A stretch of 64,000 nucleotides of DNA from Blastococcus sp. TF02A-30 (GTDB lineage: Bacteria; Actinomycetota; Actinomycetes; Mycobacteriales; Geodermatophilaceae), in NCBI RefSeq assembly GCF_003319185.1, contig NZ_QOHJ01000006.1, positions 62,001 to 126,000 on the forward strand, in the 5' to 3' direction. Position numbers and translations under genes: made by a program. Numbering within the stretch: the first letter of the stretch is position 1; every line of letters begins with the position of its first letter. Positions 10,323 through 20,056 of the stretch are shown here, piece after piece. The notes beneath the pieces were generated by a model that saw only the letters and a program-made list of their open reading frames with translations, did not search any database and was not told where the DNA came from.

Positions 10323-10838
10323 GTGGGCCGGTTCACCACGAAGCAGCAGCTGCGGGACGAGATCGTGCGCGAGCGGGCGAAGCTGGACGACCTGCTCGCT
10401 CGGATCCCGCCCGAGGACGAGCTGCTCGAGGTGACCGACGGGATGAGCGTGAAGGACTTCCTGGCACACCGCGCCGAGTGGGGCCGGATGCTCACCGCCT
10501 GGTACCTGGAGGCCCGCGCCGGCGGGACCCCTGCGGTGCCCAGCGAGCGCTGGGGGTGGAACCACCTGCCGGAGCTCAACGCCGAGATCCGGCGGCGGTA
10601 CGCCGACCGGCCGCTGGAGGACGTGGAGCGCGACTTCCGGGAGGTCCACGACTCGCTCCTCGCGCTGTTCGACGGGATGAGCGAGGACGAGCTGTTCGAG
10701 CGCCGGCACCTGTCCTTCACGGGCAGCTCCGACCTGGCGGCCTACGTCAACTCGGCGACCGCGGCGCACTACCGGTCCGCGCGCACGCACATCGCCCGGT
10801 GGTGGCGGGAGCGCAGCGTCCCCGTCGGCCAGGGGTAG
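10323..10838 (+). CDS. ClbS/DfsB family four-helix protein
   Basis: This 171-residue protein matches the ClbS/DfsB branch of the DinB-like superfamily. It has an opening TTKQQLRDEIVRERAKLDDLL helix, the conserved SVKDFLAHRAEWGRMLTAWY segment (about 45-64) and GWNHLPELNAEI. ClbS hydrolyses colibactin in E. coli, but most relatives have no known substrate and no colibactin genes are present here. The GTG start follows the upstream stop by 64 nt. Confidence 0.8.
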   Translation: MGRFTTKQQLRDEIVRERAKLDDLLARIPPEDELLEVTDGMSVKDFLAHRAEWGRMLTAWYLEARAGGTPAVPSERWGWNHLPELNAEIRRRYADRPLEDVERDFREVHDSLLALFDGMSEDELFERRHLSFTGSSDLAAYVNSATAAHYRSARTHIARWWRERSVPVGQG

Positions 10839-10851
10839 GTGCGCTCCCGGC

Positions 10852-10884
10852 AGGTGGCGCCCCGGCTCGGTCAAGGCGCCACCT
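10852..10884. terminator. Bidirectional terminator
   Basis: A 10-bp inverted repeat, AGGTGGCGCC with GGCGCCACCT, and 13-nt loop lies between two convergent genes, 14 nt from one stop and 6 nt from the other. Confidence 0.65.
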
Positions 10885-10889
10885 CCGCC

Positions 10890-11969
10890 TCACGTTCGAC
10901 GGCCCCAGGTCAGGGCGTGCATCGGCGTGAGCTGCGCCGTCCCGAGGTCGGTGAACCCGTGCCGGCCGAGCAGGTCGTCGTACGCGGCGCGGGGGAGGAG
11001 CTGGTCGTCGATCTGCGCCTCGAAGAACTGGATGCCGCTCATGATCCGGCCCGGGACGCTGCGCAGGCCCTCGTCGGTGTCGGGGAAGGGGAAGTCCGAG
11101 ATCACGAACCACCCACCCGGCTCCAGGACGGCGCGGACGTTCTCGGTGACCCGGTCGATGTCGCGGCACTCGTGCATCGAGATGTTGTTGACCACCAGGG
11201 CTGCCGGCTCGTCGAGCGCCACGTCCTCGACCGCCATGTCCTCGAGCGCGCTGTGCACGAGGGTGACGCGGTCGTCGACGCCGGCGGCCGCGACGCGGTC
11301 GCGGGCCCGGTCGATCGAGTGCGCGTCGCCGTCCACGCCGACGACCGCGCACCGGGGGTAGGTGGTCGCGAGCCGGATCGCGCCCACGCCCGAGCCGCAC
11401 GCCGTGTCCACGACGGTGCACCCCGCGGTGAGCCGCTCGGCCAACCCGGGCACGCGCTCCAGGCCGCCGGGCACCAGCCGCGTGTAGAACGGCGTCCCGG
11501 TGCCGGCGACGGCGGCGATCCAGTCCGGGCTGGTGTCCTCCCACCACATGCGCTCGCCGGAGGCCAGGGACGCCTCGAACCGGCCGAACATCTCCGGCGC
11601 CTCGCAGACGCCGAACACGCCACCGACGAACGCCGGCGAGCCGTCGTCGAGCAGCAGCGTGGCCATGTGGTCGGCCAGGCGGTAGCCGCCGCCGGTGCGC
11701 TCGAGGACGCCCGCGCCGAACGCGGCACGGCACCACACGGCGACGTAGACGGGGTCCAGGCCGAGCGCGTCGGCCAGGTCGTCGGGAGAGCCGCCCGGCC
11801 GGTCGGCCAGCTGCCGCAGGAGGCCGGCGCGCAGGCCCATCGCGACGGTGCGGTGCCCGACGTAGCCGGCTATCAGGGAGAGCAGCTTCGGCGCCGTGTC
11901 GGCCAGCGACGGCGGGGCGGGCGCACCCGCCTGCGCGGGGATGCCGGGGGTGGAGGTGGTCGTGGTCAT
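10890..11969 (-). CDS. Class I SAM-dependent methyltransferase with winged-helix N-domain
   Basis: This is 359 residues. Residues about 30-110 form a winged-helix dimerisation domain (LGLDPVYVAVWCRAAFGAGVLERTGGGYRL). The SAM-binding motif VVDTACGSGVGAIRLA lies at about 188-203, the acidic ribose loop at VVGVDGDAHSIDRA and motif III at VISDFPFPDTDEG. The arrangement is that of small-molecule O-methyltransferases of the Rv2258c type. The substrate is unknown. GGAGG lies 5 nt before the ATG. Divergence from an HxlR regulator suggests local control. Confidence 0.85.
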   Translation of the reverse strand: MTTTTSTPGIPAQAGAPAPPSLADTAPKLLSLIAGYVGHRTVAMGLRAGLLRQLADRPGGSPDDLADALGLDPVYVAVWCRAAFGAGVLERTGGGYRLADHMATLLLDDGSPAFVGGVFGVCEAPEMFGRFEASLASGERMWWEDTSPDWIAAVAGTGTPFYTRLVPGGLERVPGLAERLTAGCTVVDTACGSGVGAIRLATTYPRCAVVGVDGDAHSIDRARDRVAAAGVDDRVTLVHSALEDMAVEDVALDEPAALVVNNISMHECRDIDRVTENVRAVLEPGGWFVISDFPFPDTDEGLRSVPGRIMSGIQFFEAQIDDQLLPRAAYDDLLGRHGFTDLGTAQLTPMHALTWGRRT

Positions 11970-12137
11970 CGGGACCTCCGGAGGGGAGGGGAACGGGATG
12001 CGACGACGGTCCCGCTCCCGTGCGCCCGCTCCCAGTTCTCGATCTGTACCGCTCCGGCCGCACCGCGGGCCGACGGGCCTTCCCGCGGGGCGAGCCCGGT
12101 CCTACGGTCGAGCCATCCGGCCGAGGGGAGGTGCGGC

Positions 12138-12836
12138 ATGCCCTCGCAGTACGGCCAGTTCTGCCCCGTGGCCAAGGCGATGGAGCTGCTCGACGAGCGG
12201 TGGACCCTGCTCGTCGTCCGCGAGCTGATGCTCGGCAGCCGGCACTTCAACGCCCTGCGCCGGGGCGTGCCGCGCATGTCCCCGGCGCTGCTGTCCAAGC
12301 GGCTGCACACGCTGGTGCGGGCCGGCGTGGTCGAGCGCTGGGTCGACGGCAACCGGGTGAGCTACCGGCTGACCGAGTCCGGCCGCGAGCTGGAGCCGAT
12401 CGTGGAGGCGGTCGGCCGGTGGGGGATCCGCTGGATCCCGGAGCTCGGCGACGCGGACCTGGACCCGCACCTGCTGCTGTGGGACATCCACCGGAACGTC
12501 GACACCGAGGCCGTCCCCGACGGGCGGACGGTGATCGCCTTCGTCTTCCCCGACGTCGCGGGACCGGCCCGGTGCTGGTGGATCGTCGTCACCGGGGACG
12601 GCGTGGACGTGTGCGACGCCGACCCCGGGGACCCGCCGCGGGTCACGGTCGAGGCGGGCCTGCGGACGCTGACCCGGCTGTGGCGCGGCGACGTCGACTG
12701 GGCCGGCGCCCTGCGCTCCGGTGACCTGGTCCTGCACGGCGAGCCGCAGGCCCGGCGGGCGCTGCCCCGGTGGCTGAAGCTCTCCGCTCTGGCGGGCACC
12801 CCGCGTCCCGACCGGCGGGCCGCGCTGCCGGTGTGA
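12138..12836 (+). CDS. HxlR-family regulator with SCP2-like C-domain
   Basis: This is 232 residues. The N-terminal 95 form an HxlR winged helix (FCPVAKAMELLDERWTLLVV, then ALLSKRLHTLVRAGVVER). The following 130 resemble the SCP2-like domain found fused to some actinobacterial HxlR proteins (TLTRLWRGDVDWAGALRSGD). It may sense a hydrophobic ligand, which is inference. HxlR proteins often control the divergent gene, here the methyltransferase. The ATG at 12138 has a GGGAGG site; longer upstream readings are antisense to that gene. Confidence 0.87.
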   Translation: MPSQYGQFCPVAKAMELLDERWTLLVVRELMLGSRHFNALRRGVPRMSPALLSKRLHTLVRAGVVERWVDGNRVSYRLTESGRELEPIVEAVGRWGIRWIPELGDADLDPHLLLWDIHRNVDTEAVPDGRTVIAFVFPDVAGPARCWWIVVTGDGVDVCDADPGDPPRVTVEAGLRTLTRLWRGDVDWAGALRSGDLVLHGEPQARRALPRWLKLSALAGTPRPDRRAALPV

Positions 12837-12839
12837 GGA

Positions 12840-15143
12840 TCAGCCCCGCGCGTCCTGGAGCAGCGACGGGCGGGGGGTGGACAGCCAGGTGAGGAAGTCG
12901 GCCACCGGCATGGGCCGCGCGATCCCGTAACCCTGGACGGCGTCGCAGCCGAGACGGGCCAGCGCCGCGGCGGTCGCGGCGTCCTCGACGCCCTCGACCA
13001 CCAGGCTCAGCCCCAGGTCGCGGGCGAGCGCGGCGGTGTGCCGCACGATCGCCGCAGCGCGGGGGTCGCGGTGGACGTCGACCGACAGGCTGCGGTCGAG
13101 CTTCAGCTCGTCGGCGGGCAGGTGCCGGAGGTAGGCCAGCGAGCTGTAGCCGGTGCCGTAGTCGTCGATCGAGGTGCGCACGCCCAGCCGGCGCAGCTCG
13201 GCCAGCACCTGGCGGCCGCGCTCCGGATCGGCCATGAGGGTGTCCTCGACCAGCTCCAGGGTGAGCGCGGCCGCGGGCAGGCCGTGCCGCTGCAGCGCCG
13301 CGGCCACCTTGCCCGGCAGGTCCAGGTCGTTGACGTTCGCGGCCGCGAGGTTGACCGAGACCGGCACCCGCCGGTCGGCCCACCAGCTCTCGGCCGCCGT
13401 GAGCGCCAGCTCCAGCACCGTGTCGGTCAGCGCGCGGAGCAGTCCGGCCTGCTCGGCCGCGGGCAGGAGGTCGGCGGGGGACAGGAGGCCGCGCACCGGG
13501 TGCTGCCACCGGACGAGGGCCTCGACGCCGACGACGGCGCCGTCGGCCAGGGCGACCTGCGGCTGCAGGTGGACCAGCAGCTGGTCCTCGCTCGCCAGCG
13601 CCGTCCGGAGCTCCTCCATGGTCCGCAGCCGGTCGCCGGTACCGCCGTGCGGATCGGGGACGTAGACGTGGACGCCCTCCCGGGCGGCCTTGGCCGCGTA
13701 CATCGCGACGTCGGCGCAGCGCAGCATCTCCTGCACCGTGGCGGCCGGCACGGGCGCGGTCGCCACGCCGATGCTGACCCCGACGTGCAGCCGGATGCCC
13801 TCCACGGCGAACGGCTGGAGCAGCAGCTTGCGCAACCGTTCCGCCCGGTCCTGCGCGTCGGCGAGCGACGCCTCGGGCAGCAGGACGGCGAACTCGTCGC
13901 CTCCGAGCCGGGCCAGGAGCTCGCCCGGTCGCAGCGCCGGCTCCAGCCGCGGCCCGATCTGGGCCAGGAGCTGGTCACCCGCGGTGTGCCCCAGGCTGTC
14001 GTTGACCTCCTTGAACCCGTCCAGGTCCAGCAGCAGCAGCGCCGCCGGACGGCGTGCGTCGGCGACGGCGAGCACCCGCTCGGCGCGGTCCAGCAGCGCG
14101 CGGCGGTTGGCCAGGCCGGTGAGCTCGTCGGTGCGCGCCTGCTGCCGGACCTCGTTGAAGGCGCGGACCTCGCCGAAGGTCACGGCCGTGCGGGCGATCG
14201 CGGCGAGCACGCAGCCGATGGCCAGCCAGGCCGCGGCCACGGGCAGCCGGTCGCCCCAGCCCAGCGCGAGCACCAGCAGGCTGGCGACGTTGCAGGTCAG
14301 CGGCAGGGCCAGCAGCCGCCAGCCCAGCCGGGTCCGGCCGTCCTGCTCGGCCGGCCGCGGGCGCGGCCGGGCCAGGTGGGCGCCCAGGCCGACCAGGCAG
14401 ATGCCGATGAGCCAGAAGAGCTCCAGCGGGCCGCCGTCCACGTACGTGCCGGCGGCGGTGCGGGCGAACAGCACGACGTCGCCGACCATGACGGCGCCCA
14501 TGGCGGCGGTGACCAGCAGCAGCGTGCGGTCCAGGCGCACACCGAGGATCGACCCCACGGCCACGAGCAGGCCGAGCAGGAGGACGTCGGTGACCGGCAG
14601 GGCCATCTGGACCAGCGGCACGGCGTCGCGGCCGTCGGCGGGGTGCAGGTAGGGCCCGACGAGGAAGGCGACCCCGACGGCGGTCGCGCCGAGGGCGCCG
14701 ATCACGCCGTCGAGCCACATGCTCGGGTGGAACCGCGCCACCCGGGCCCGGATCAGCCCGACCATGGTCACGTACAGGGTCAGGTAGGCGATCAGCGAGA
14801 GGACGTCGACCACGAACCACGGCGAGGTGCCGCCGCCGTCGACCCCCGTGGACAGCGTGCGGAGCGCGTTCGCCGAGGCGCTGAGCAGCAGCGACACGGC
14901 CAGCGCGCGCCAGGCGAGCCGCTCGCGGGGCACGCGACGGGCGGCGCACCAGCACAGCGCCGCGGCCGGCAGGTAGGCGAGGTTGTAGAGGCCGGCGTCG
15001 TAGAGCCGGTCCCAGCCGAGGCCGGCCGGCCTCGGGCCGACGCCGGTGGCGAACAGCCCGACGGACAGGATCGTGAGGACCAGCAGGGCGCGCGACGACG
15101 GGGCGGTGCCCGCGCGCGCTGCCGTCGGCCGGTCGGTCCTCAC
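12840..15143 (-). CDS. GGDEF-EAL protein with membrane-integral sensor
   Basis: The N-terminal third (about 20-330) has eight or more hydrophobic segments of a MASE-like sensor. The GGDEF domain (about 340-500) keeps the active LGGDEFAVLL motif, and the EAL domain (about 515-760) keeps EAL, DDYGTGYSS, KLDRSL and VEGVE residues. Both cyclase and phosphodiesterase activities are therefore plausible for c-di-GMP. The GTG at 15143 is preferred because the upstream extension to 15275 is Arg-rich and would overlap the leuS leader promoter. The start remains uncertain. It is convergent with the HxlR gene, 3 nt apart. Confidence 0.85.
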   Translation of the reverse strand: MRTDRPTAARAGTAPSSRALLVLTILSVGLFATGVGPRPAGLGWDRLYDAGLYNLAYLPAAALCWCAARRVPRERLAWRALAVSLLLSASANALRTLSTGVDGGGTSPWFVVDVLSLIAYLTLYVTMVGLIRARVARFHPSMWLDGVIGALGATAVGVAFLVGPYLHPADGRDAVPLVQMALPVTDVLLLGLLVAVGSILGVRLDRTLLLVTAAMGAVMVGDVVLFARTAAGTYVDGGPLELFWLIGICLVGLGAHLARPRPRPAEQDGRTRLGWRLLALPLTCNVASLLVLALGWGDRLPVAAAWLAIGCVLAAIARTAVTFGEVRAFNEVRQQARTDELTGLANRRALLDRAERVLAVADARRPAALLLLDLDGFKEVNDSLGHTAGDQLLAQIGPRLEPALRPGELLARLGGDEFAVLLPEASLADAQDRAERLRKLLLQPFAVEGIRLHVGVSIGVATAPVPAATVQEMLRCADVAMYAAKAAREGVHVYVPDPHGGTGDRLRTMEELRTALASEDQLLVHLQPQVALADGAVVGVEALVRWQHPVRGLLSPADLLPAAEQAGLLRALTDTVLELALTAAESWWADRRVPVSVNLAAANVNDLDLPGKVAAALQRHGLPAAALTLELVEDTLMADPERGRQVLAELRRLGVRTSIDDYGTGYSSLAYLRHLPADELKLDRSLSVDVHRDPRAAAIVRHTAALARDLGLSLVVEGVEDAATAAALARLGCDAVQGYGIARPMPVADFLTWLSTPRPSLLQDARG

Positions 15144-15266
15144 ACGGAGGTCATCGGCGGGTCCGGCCCGCGACCGGAGGGCGGCGTGGCCCGGATCACG
15201 CTCCGACGGGTGACGGCGCCGCTGGGCGGCCGCTGCGCCCGGCGACCGGCGGCGGGCCCGTCGGAG

Positions 15267-15272
15267 TAGGAT
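15267..15272 (+). promoter_or_regulatory. -10 box of the leuS leader transcript
   Basis: TAGGAT ends 7 nt before the leader-peptide GTG, the same spacing as at many genes in this window. Transcription should therefore begin at or very near the first base of the leader codon. Confidence 0.6.
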
Positions 15273-15279
15273 CACCGGC

Positions 15280-15315
15280 GTGACCAGGCGGCTCCTGCTT
15301 GCCAGGCCGTGCTGA
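15280..15315 (+). CDS. Leucine leader peptide upstream of leuS
   Basis: The 11-residue reading frame MTRRLLLARPC starts with GTG seven nt after TAGGAT. It has three consecutive leucine codons, CTC CTG CTT; CTT is rare in a genome this GC-rich. It ends inside the left arm of a 10-bp hairpin and is followed by an intrinsic terminator. The arrangement is that of a leader peptide whose translation reports leucyl-tRNA charging to control leuS. Too short for family assignment; the call rests on context. Confidence 0.7.
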   Translation: MTRRLLLARPC

Positions 15316-15339
15316 CCCCCAGACCACCTGTCAGCACGG
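15307..15339 (+). promoter_or_regulatory. Attenuator hairpin of leuS leader
   Basis: Arms CCGTGCTGAC (15307-15316) and GTCAGCACGG (15330-15339) pair perfectly over 10 bp with a 13-nt loop. The leader stop codon lies in the left arm, so a ribosome at the stop or at the Leu codons should affect folding. How this hairpin excludes the terminator was not resolved by eye. Confidence 0.6.
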
Positions 15340-15341
15340 CG

Positions 15342-15366
15342 ACCCCTCCTGCGTGAGGGGTTTTTT
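15342..15366 (+). terminator. Intrinsic terminator in leuS leader (attenuator)
   Basis: ACCCCTC and GAGGGGT form a 7-bp stem with a 6-nt loop, followed by a run of six T. The T-run is exceptional for this GC-rich window. It lies 39 nt before the leuS ATG and after the leader peptide, so it should cause conditional termination. Confidence 0.8.
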
Positions 15367-15405
15367 GATGTCCGCCGCCGGTACCAGTCCCCGGGAGCAC
15401 GAACG

Positions 15406-18303
15406 ATGAGCCAGACGGCCGACCAGCCCAGCGTCGAGCAGCCGACGGGGGACGTCCCCCCTCACCGCTACACGCCCGCCCTGGCCCAGCAGATCGAGCT
15501 CGCCTGGCAGGACCGGTGGGAGGCCGAGGGCACGTTCCACACGCCCAACCCGACCGGCCGGCTGAGCGAGGGCTTCGAGAAGGTCGCCGACCGCCCGAAG
15601 TTCTTCGCGATGGACATGTTCCCGTACCCCTCGGGTGCGGGGCTGCACGTCGGCCACCCGCTGGGCTACCTGGGCACCGACGTCACCAGCCGGTTCCGCC
15701 GCATGGACGGCGACAACGTGCTGCACCCGATGGGCTACGACGCCTTCGGCCTGCCCGCCGAGCAGTACGCCGTGCAGACCGGGCAGCACCCGCGGATCAC
15801 CACCGAGGCGAACATCGCCGCGATCAAGGCGCAGCTGCGCCGGCTGGGCGTGGACCACGACCAGCGCCGGACCTTCGCCACGATCGACCCGGGCTACTAC
15901 AAGTGGACCCAGTGGATCTTCCTGCAGATCTTCGGCTCCTGGTTCGACGAGGCGCAGGGCAGGGCGCGCCGGATCGACGAGCTGGTCGCCGAGCTGGACG
16001 CCGGCACCCGCGAGCCCGCTCCCGGCACGAACCCGACCGGCCGCCCCTGGGCGGAGCTGGACGAGGCCGAGAAGGGCCGGGTCGTCGACGCCCACCGGCT
16101 GGCCTACCTGCACGAGGCGCCGGTGAACTGGTGCCCGGGCCTGGGCACCGTGCTGTCCAACGAGGAGGTCACGCCCGACGGCCGGTCGGAGCGCGGCAAC
16201 TTCCCCGTGTTCCGGCGTCCCCTGAAGCAGTGGATGATGCGGATCACCGCCTACGCCGACCGGCTGCTGGCCGACCTGGACCGGCTGGACTGGTCGGACT
16301 CGCTGAAGCTGATGCAGCGCAACTGGATCGGCCGCTCGACCGGCGCCAAGATCAGGTTCGCCTGCGCCGGTGAGACCGTCGAGGTGTTCACCACCCGCCC
16401 CGACACCCTGTTCGGCGCCACCTACGTGGTGCTGGCGCCGGAGCACCCGCTGGTCGAGAGCCTGACCGCGGCCGCCTGGCCGTCCGGCACCGACCCCCGC
16501 TGGACCGGCGGCGCGGCGACGCCGGCCGAGGCGGTGCGCGAGTACCAGCGGCAGGCCTCCCGCCGCTCGGAGCTGGACCGCCAGGACACCGGCCGCGAGA
16601 AGACCGGCGTGTGGCTGGGCGTCACCGCCGTCAACCCGGTCAACGGCCGGGAGCTGCCGGTGTTCATCGCCGACTACGTGCTGACCGGCTACGGCACCGG
16701 CGCGATCATGGCGGTGCCCGGTGAGGACCAGCGCGACTGGGAGTTCGCGAAGGAGTTCGGCCTGGACATCGTGCCCACGGTCGAGCGGCCCGAGGGTTTC
16801 GACGAGGACAGCGGCGCCTGGACCGGCCCCGGCCGGATGATCAACTCGGCCAACGACGAGATCTCGCTGGACGGCCTGGACAAGGCGACGGCGATCGCGA
16901 AGGTCACCGAGTGGCTGGTCGGCAAGGGCGCCGGCGAGGCGACCACCACCTACAAGCTGCGCGACTGGCTGTTCAGCCGGCAGCGCTACTGGGGCGAGCC
17001 GTTCCCGATCGTCTACGACGAGGACGACCGCCCGGTCGCCGTCCCGGAGTCCGCGCTGCCGGTGCTGCTGCCCGAGGTCGACGACTACTCGCCGAAGACC
17101 TTCGCCGACGACGACGCCGACTCCTCCCCGGAGCCGCCGCTGTCGCGCGCCACCGACTGGACGACGGTCGAGCTGGACCTGGGCGACGGGCCGAAGAAGT
17201 ACCGCCGCGAGACGAACACGATGCCCAACTGGGCCGGCTCCTGCTGGTACTACCTGCGCTACCTGGACCCGGGCGACGACGAGCGGATGGTCGCCCCCGA
17301 GCTGGAGCGCTACTGGATGGGCCCGCGCGAGCCCGGGGACACCGGCGGCGTCGACCTGTACGTCGGTGGCGTCGAGCACGCGGTGCTGCACCTGCTGTAC
17401 GCGCGGTTCTGGCACAAGGTGCTCTTCGACCTGGGCTACGTGTCCAGCGAGGAACCGTTCCGGCGGCTGGTCAACCAGGGCTACATCTCCGCCTACGCCT
17501 ACACCGACGCGCGCGGCTTCTACGTGCCGGCGGCCGACGTCGTGGAGAAGGACGGGCGGTTCTTCCACGAGGGCCAGCCGGTCAACCGCGAGTACGGGAA
17601 GATCGGCAAGAGCCTGAAGAACATGGTCACGCCGGACGAGATGATCGGTGCGTACGGCGCCGACACCTTCCGCGTGTACGAGATGTCGACCGGCCCGCTG
17701 GAGCAGTCGCGGCCGTGGGAGACCAAGGCCGTCGTCGGCTCGCAGCGGCTGCTCCAGCGGATCTGGCGGGTCGTCGTCGAGGAGGTCTCCGGCGCCGTCC
17801 GGGCCGCGGACGACGTCGAGCCGGCCGAGGAGACGCTGCGCGCGCTGCACAAGGCGATCGACGGCGTCCGCGACGGCTACGCGACGCTGCGGTTCAACAT
17901 CGCGATCGCCCGCATCACCGAGCTGACCAACCACCTGACCCAGGCCTACGGCGCCGAGCAGCCGGTGCCGCGGTCGGTCGCCGAGCCGCTGGTGCTGATG
18001 GTCGCCCCGCTGGCGCCGCACCTGGCCGAGGAGCTGTGGTCGCGGCTGGGCCACGACGGCTCCGTGGCGTGGGCGCCGTTCCCGGAGGCGGAGCAGCGCT
18101 GGCTGGTGGAGGACACGGTGCAGGTCGCCGTCCAGGTCAACGGCAAGGTGCGGTCGCAGGTGTCCGTGCCGGCCGACGCCGACGCCGCGGCCCTGGAGGC
18201 GGCGGCCCGCGCCGACGAGAAGATCGCCGGCTACCTGGCGGGCGCCACCGTGCGCCGCGTCGTCGCCGTCCCGGGCCGGCTGGTCAACTTCGTCCTCGGC
18301 TGA
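15406..18303 (+). CDS. leuS: Leucyl-tRNA synthetase
   Basis: The 965-residue class I synthetase charges tRNA-Leu. The HIGH-type signature is [13 protein letters not shown] at about 73-85. The CP1 editing domain begins near [20 protein letters not shown], and the KMSKS loop is the variant KIGKSLKN at about 730. The C-terminal anticodon-binding and extension domains are complete. Length and domain order are those of actinobacterial LeuS. The ATG at 15406 follows a weak GGGAG site. Expression is probably controlled by the leucine leader and terminator just upstream. A palindromic repeat begins directly after the stop codon. Confidence 0.97.
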   Translation: MSQTADQPSVEQPTGDVPPHRYTPALAQQIELAWQDRWEAEGTFHTPNPTGRLSEGFEKVADRPKFFAMDMFPYPSGAGLHVGHPLGYLGTDVTSRFRRMDGDNVLHPMGYDAFGLPAEQYAVQTGQHPRITTEANIAAIKAQLRRLGVDHDQRRTFATIDPGYYKWTQWIFLQIFGSWFDEAQGRARRIDELVAELDAGTREPAPGTNPTGRPWAELDEAEKGRVVDAHRLAYLHEAPVNWCPGLGTVLSNEEVTPDGRSERGNFPVFRRPLKQWMMRITAYADRLLADLDRLDWSDSLKLMQRNWIGRSTGAKIRFACAGETVEVFTTRPDTLFGATYVVLAPEHPLVESLTAAAWPSGTDPRWTGGAATPAEAVREYQRQASRRSELDRQDTGREKTGVWLGVTAVNPVNGRELPVFIADYVLTGYGTGAIMAVPGEDQRDWEFAKEFGLDIVPTVERPEGFDEDSGAWTGPGRMINSANDEISLDGLDKATAIAKVTEWLVGKGAGEATTTYKLRDWLFSRQRYWGEPFPIVYDEDDRPVAVPESALPVLLPEVDDYSPKTFADDDADSSPEPPLSRATDWTTVELDLGDGPKKYRRETNTMPNWAGSCWYYLRYLDPGDDERMVAPELERYWMGPREPGDTGGVDLYVGGVEHAVLHLLYARFWHKVLFDLGYVSSEEPFRRLVNQGYISAYAYTDARGFYVPAADVVEKDGRFFHEGQPVNREYGKIGKSLKNMVTPDEMIGAYGADTFRVYEMSTGPLEQSRPWETKAVVGSQRLLQRIWRVVVEEVSGAVRAADDVEPAEETLRALHKAIDGVRDGYATLRFNIAIARITELTNHLTQAYGAEQPVPRSVAEPLVLMVAPLAPHLAEELWSRLGHDGSVAWAPFPEAEQRWLVEDTVQVAVQVNGKVRSQVSVPADADAAALEAAARADEKIAGYLAGATVRRVVAVPGRLVNFVLG

Positions 18304-18304
18304 G

Positions 18305-18366
18305 GAAGGACCCCGTCCCCCTCACGCCTCGCAGGCTCGGGCCGGGCCTCTGGACGGGCCCGGCGC
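18305..18366. repeat. Dispersed palindromic repeat, copy A
   Basis: The element begins AAGGACCCCGTCCCCCTC and ends CCTCTGGACGGGCCCGGC. CCCGTCC and GGACGGG are inverted arms around an inner GCCT-CGC-AGGC hairpin. Related copies lie at 29256-29337, 52846-52920 (reverse) and, as a half copy, at 27684-27721. It sits one base after the leuS stop codon. Confidence 0.65.
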
Positions 18367-18401
18367 GGAAAAGCGGTTGCCGCGGCCGGTAGGACGGGGG
18401 G

Positions 18402-19415
18402 GTGACCTGCTCTCCCGTCCGCCTGGTCGAGGTCGGCCCGGACGACGACCTGTTCGCCGGCTGGTGCGCGGTGTGGTCGGCCGCCCAGGTGGCCGACCGG
18501 CCCGATGAGGCGCCCCGCCCGGCGGCCGACCACGTCGCCCTCGCCCGGCAGCTGGTCGAACCGGGTGGGTCGCGGGGCGGCACGCACCGGGCGGCGCTGG
18601 CCGGGGCGGATGTCGTCGGCGCGCTGCGGCTGCTCCTCCCGCTGCTCGACAACCCGACCGTCGCGTTCGTCGACGTGGCGGTGCAGCCGGCCCACCGGAG
18701 GCGGGGGGTGGGCAGCGCGCTGCTCGCCGAGGCGGGGCGGATCGCGGCGGCGCACGGCCGCGACGAGCTGATCGCCGAGCTCGACGAGCCGGGGCCGGGC
18801 ACGGCGGGCCGCGCGTTCGCCGAGCACCACGGCTGGTCCTGCGACCTGCTGGAGACCCGCCGCGACCTGGTGCTCCCGGTCGACGAGGGGCGGCTGGCCG
18901 CGCTCGAGGCGGAGGCCCGGGCGGCGGGCCACGGCTACGAGGTCGTGTCCTGGCGGGACCGCACCCCCGACGCCCTGCTGGCGGACCGGGCGCTGCTGGA
19001 GCAGCGGATGAGCACCGACGCACCGCACGGCGACCTGCCGGTGGGGGAGGAGCGGTGGGACGCCGACCGCGTCCGGGAGCACGAGGCGGCGGTCCTGGCG
19101 CGGGGACGCACCGTCCTCTCCGCCGGGGCGGTCCGCGACGGCCGGCTGGTCGCCTTCACCGACCTGCACGTGCCGCTCGACCGCCCCGAGCGGGCCCAGC
19201 AGGGCGCCACGCTGGTGCTCCGCGAGCACCGGGGGCACCGGCTCGGCGCGCGGGTCAAGGCCGCGGTGCTGCGGGAGCTGGCCGCCCAGCTGCCGCAGGT
19301 GCGGCGGATCACCACCTACAACGCGGAGAGCAACACCCCGATGGTGGCGGTGAACCAGGCCCTCGGCTTCGAGCCGGCCGGGCAGATGTCGGTGTGGTCC
19401 CGCCGGCTCAGCTGA
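18402..19415 (+). CDS. Tandem GNAT acetyltransferase
   Basis: This 337-residue protein has two GNAT domains. The N-terminal one has [20 protein letters not shown] at about 88-107. The C-terminal one has [19 protein letters not shown] at about 268-286 and ends with the [19 protein letters not shown] segment of this fold. The double-domain form recalls mycothiol synthase, but MshD-specific residues cannot be confirmed and the substrate is unknown. GTG start with TAGGAC six nt upstream. The last 8 bp overlap convergent lipB. Confidence 0.85.
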   Translation: MTCSPVRLVEVGPDDDLFAGWCAVWSAAQVADRPDEAPRPAADHVALARQLVEPGGSRGGTHRAALAGADVVGALRLLLPLLDNPTVAFVDVAVQPAHRRRGVGSALLAEAGRIAAAHGRDELIAELDEPGPGTAGRAFAEHHGWSCDLLETRRDLVLPVDEGRLAALEAEARAAGHGYEVVSWRDRTPDALLADRALLEQRMSTDAPHGDLPVGEERWDADRVREHEAAVLARGRTVLSAGAVRDGRLVAFTDLHVPLDRPERAQQGATLVLREHRGHRLGARVKAAVLRELAAQLPQVRRITTYNAESNTPMVAVNQALGFEPAGQMSVWSRRLS

Positions 19416-20046
19416 CAGGGGTGCCGGTCAGCACGGCACGCATGCCGGCCTCGACCGCATCGACCACCTCGGCCACCGGGACGTCGCGCCCCAGCTCGGT
19501 GGTCAGCGAGGTGGCACCGGCGTCGACGATGCCGCACGGGATCATGTTCGCGAAGGCGGCCATGTCGGGGTCGCAGTTCAGCGCGAAGCCGTGCATGGTC
19601 ACCCCGCGCGCGACCCGGACGCCGATCGCCGCGACCTTGCGGTCGGGGCCGCGCCGGTCGGCGCGCACCCAGACGCCGCTGCGGCCCTCGACCCGCTCGG
19701 TGGCCAGGCCCACGCCGGCGCACACGTCGATCAGCGCGCTCTCCAGCCGGCGGACGTGCGCGACCACGTCGACCGGGTCGGGCAGCCGGACGATCGGGTA
19801 GCCGACCAGCTGCCCCGGGCCGTGCCAGGTGATCTTGCCGCCGCGGTCGACGTCGACCACCGGCGTGCCGTCGAAGGGGCGCTCGTGCGGCTCGGTGCGC
19901 TTGCCCGCGGTGTAGACCGGCGGGTGCTCCAGCAGGAGCAGCGTGTCGGGGGCGCTGCCGTCCACGACCCGGGCGTGCAGCTCGCGCTGGCGCGCCCACG
20001 CCTCCTCGTAGTCGACCAGGCCCAGCCGCAGCACCTCGAGCGTCAC
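19408..20046 (-). CDS. lipB: Octanoyltransferase LipB
   Basis: The 212-residue enzyme moves octanoate from acyl carrier protein to lipoyl domains, the step before LipA. Family blocks are clear: [18 protein letters not shown] at about 75-92, the catalytic Lys in [20 protein letters not shown], and the acyl-thioester Cys in NMIPCGI. The GTG at 20046 follows TAGGCT (20054-20059) by 7 nt; the hexamer contains the stop codon of the upstream oxidoreductase gene. It is 11-12 kb from lipA. Confidence 0.96.
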   Translation of the reverse strand: MTLEVLRLGLVDYEEAWARQRELHARVVDGSAPDTLLLLEHPPVYTAGKRTEPHERPFDGTPVVDVDRGGKITWHGPGQLVGYPIVRLPDPVDVVAHVRRLESALIDVCAGVGLATERVEGRSGVWVRADRRGPDRKVAAIGVRVARGVTMHGFALNCDPDMAAFANMIPCGIVDAGATSLTTELGRDVPVAEVVDAVEAGMRAVLTGTPVS

Positions 20047-20056
20047 GCCGCCCAGC

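Noticed and set aside
10323-10838. Colibactin-type resistance island
   Set aside because: Only a ClbS/DfsB-fold protein is present; no polyketide or peptide synthase genes occur in the window.
15144-15275. Longer start for the GGDEF-EAL protein
   Set aside because: The extra 44 residues are Arg-rich without homology, and the start would overlap the leuS leader promoter. Start choice is still not certain.
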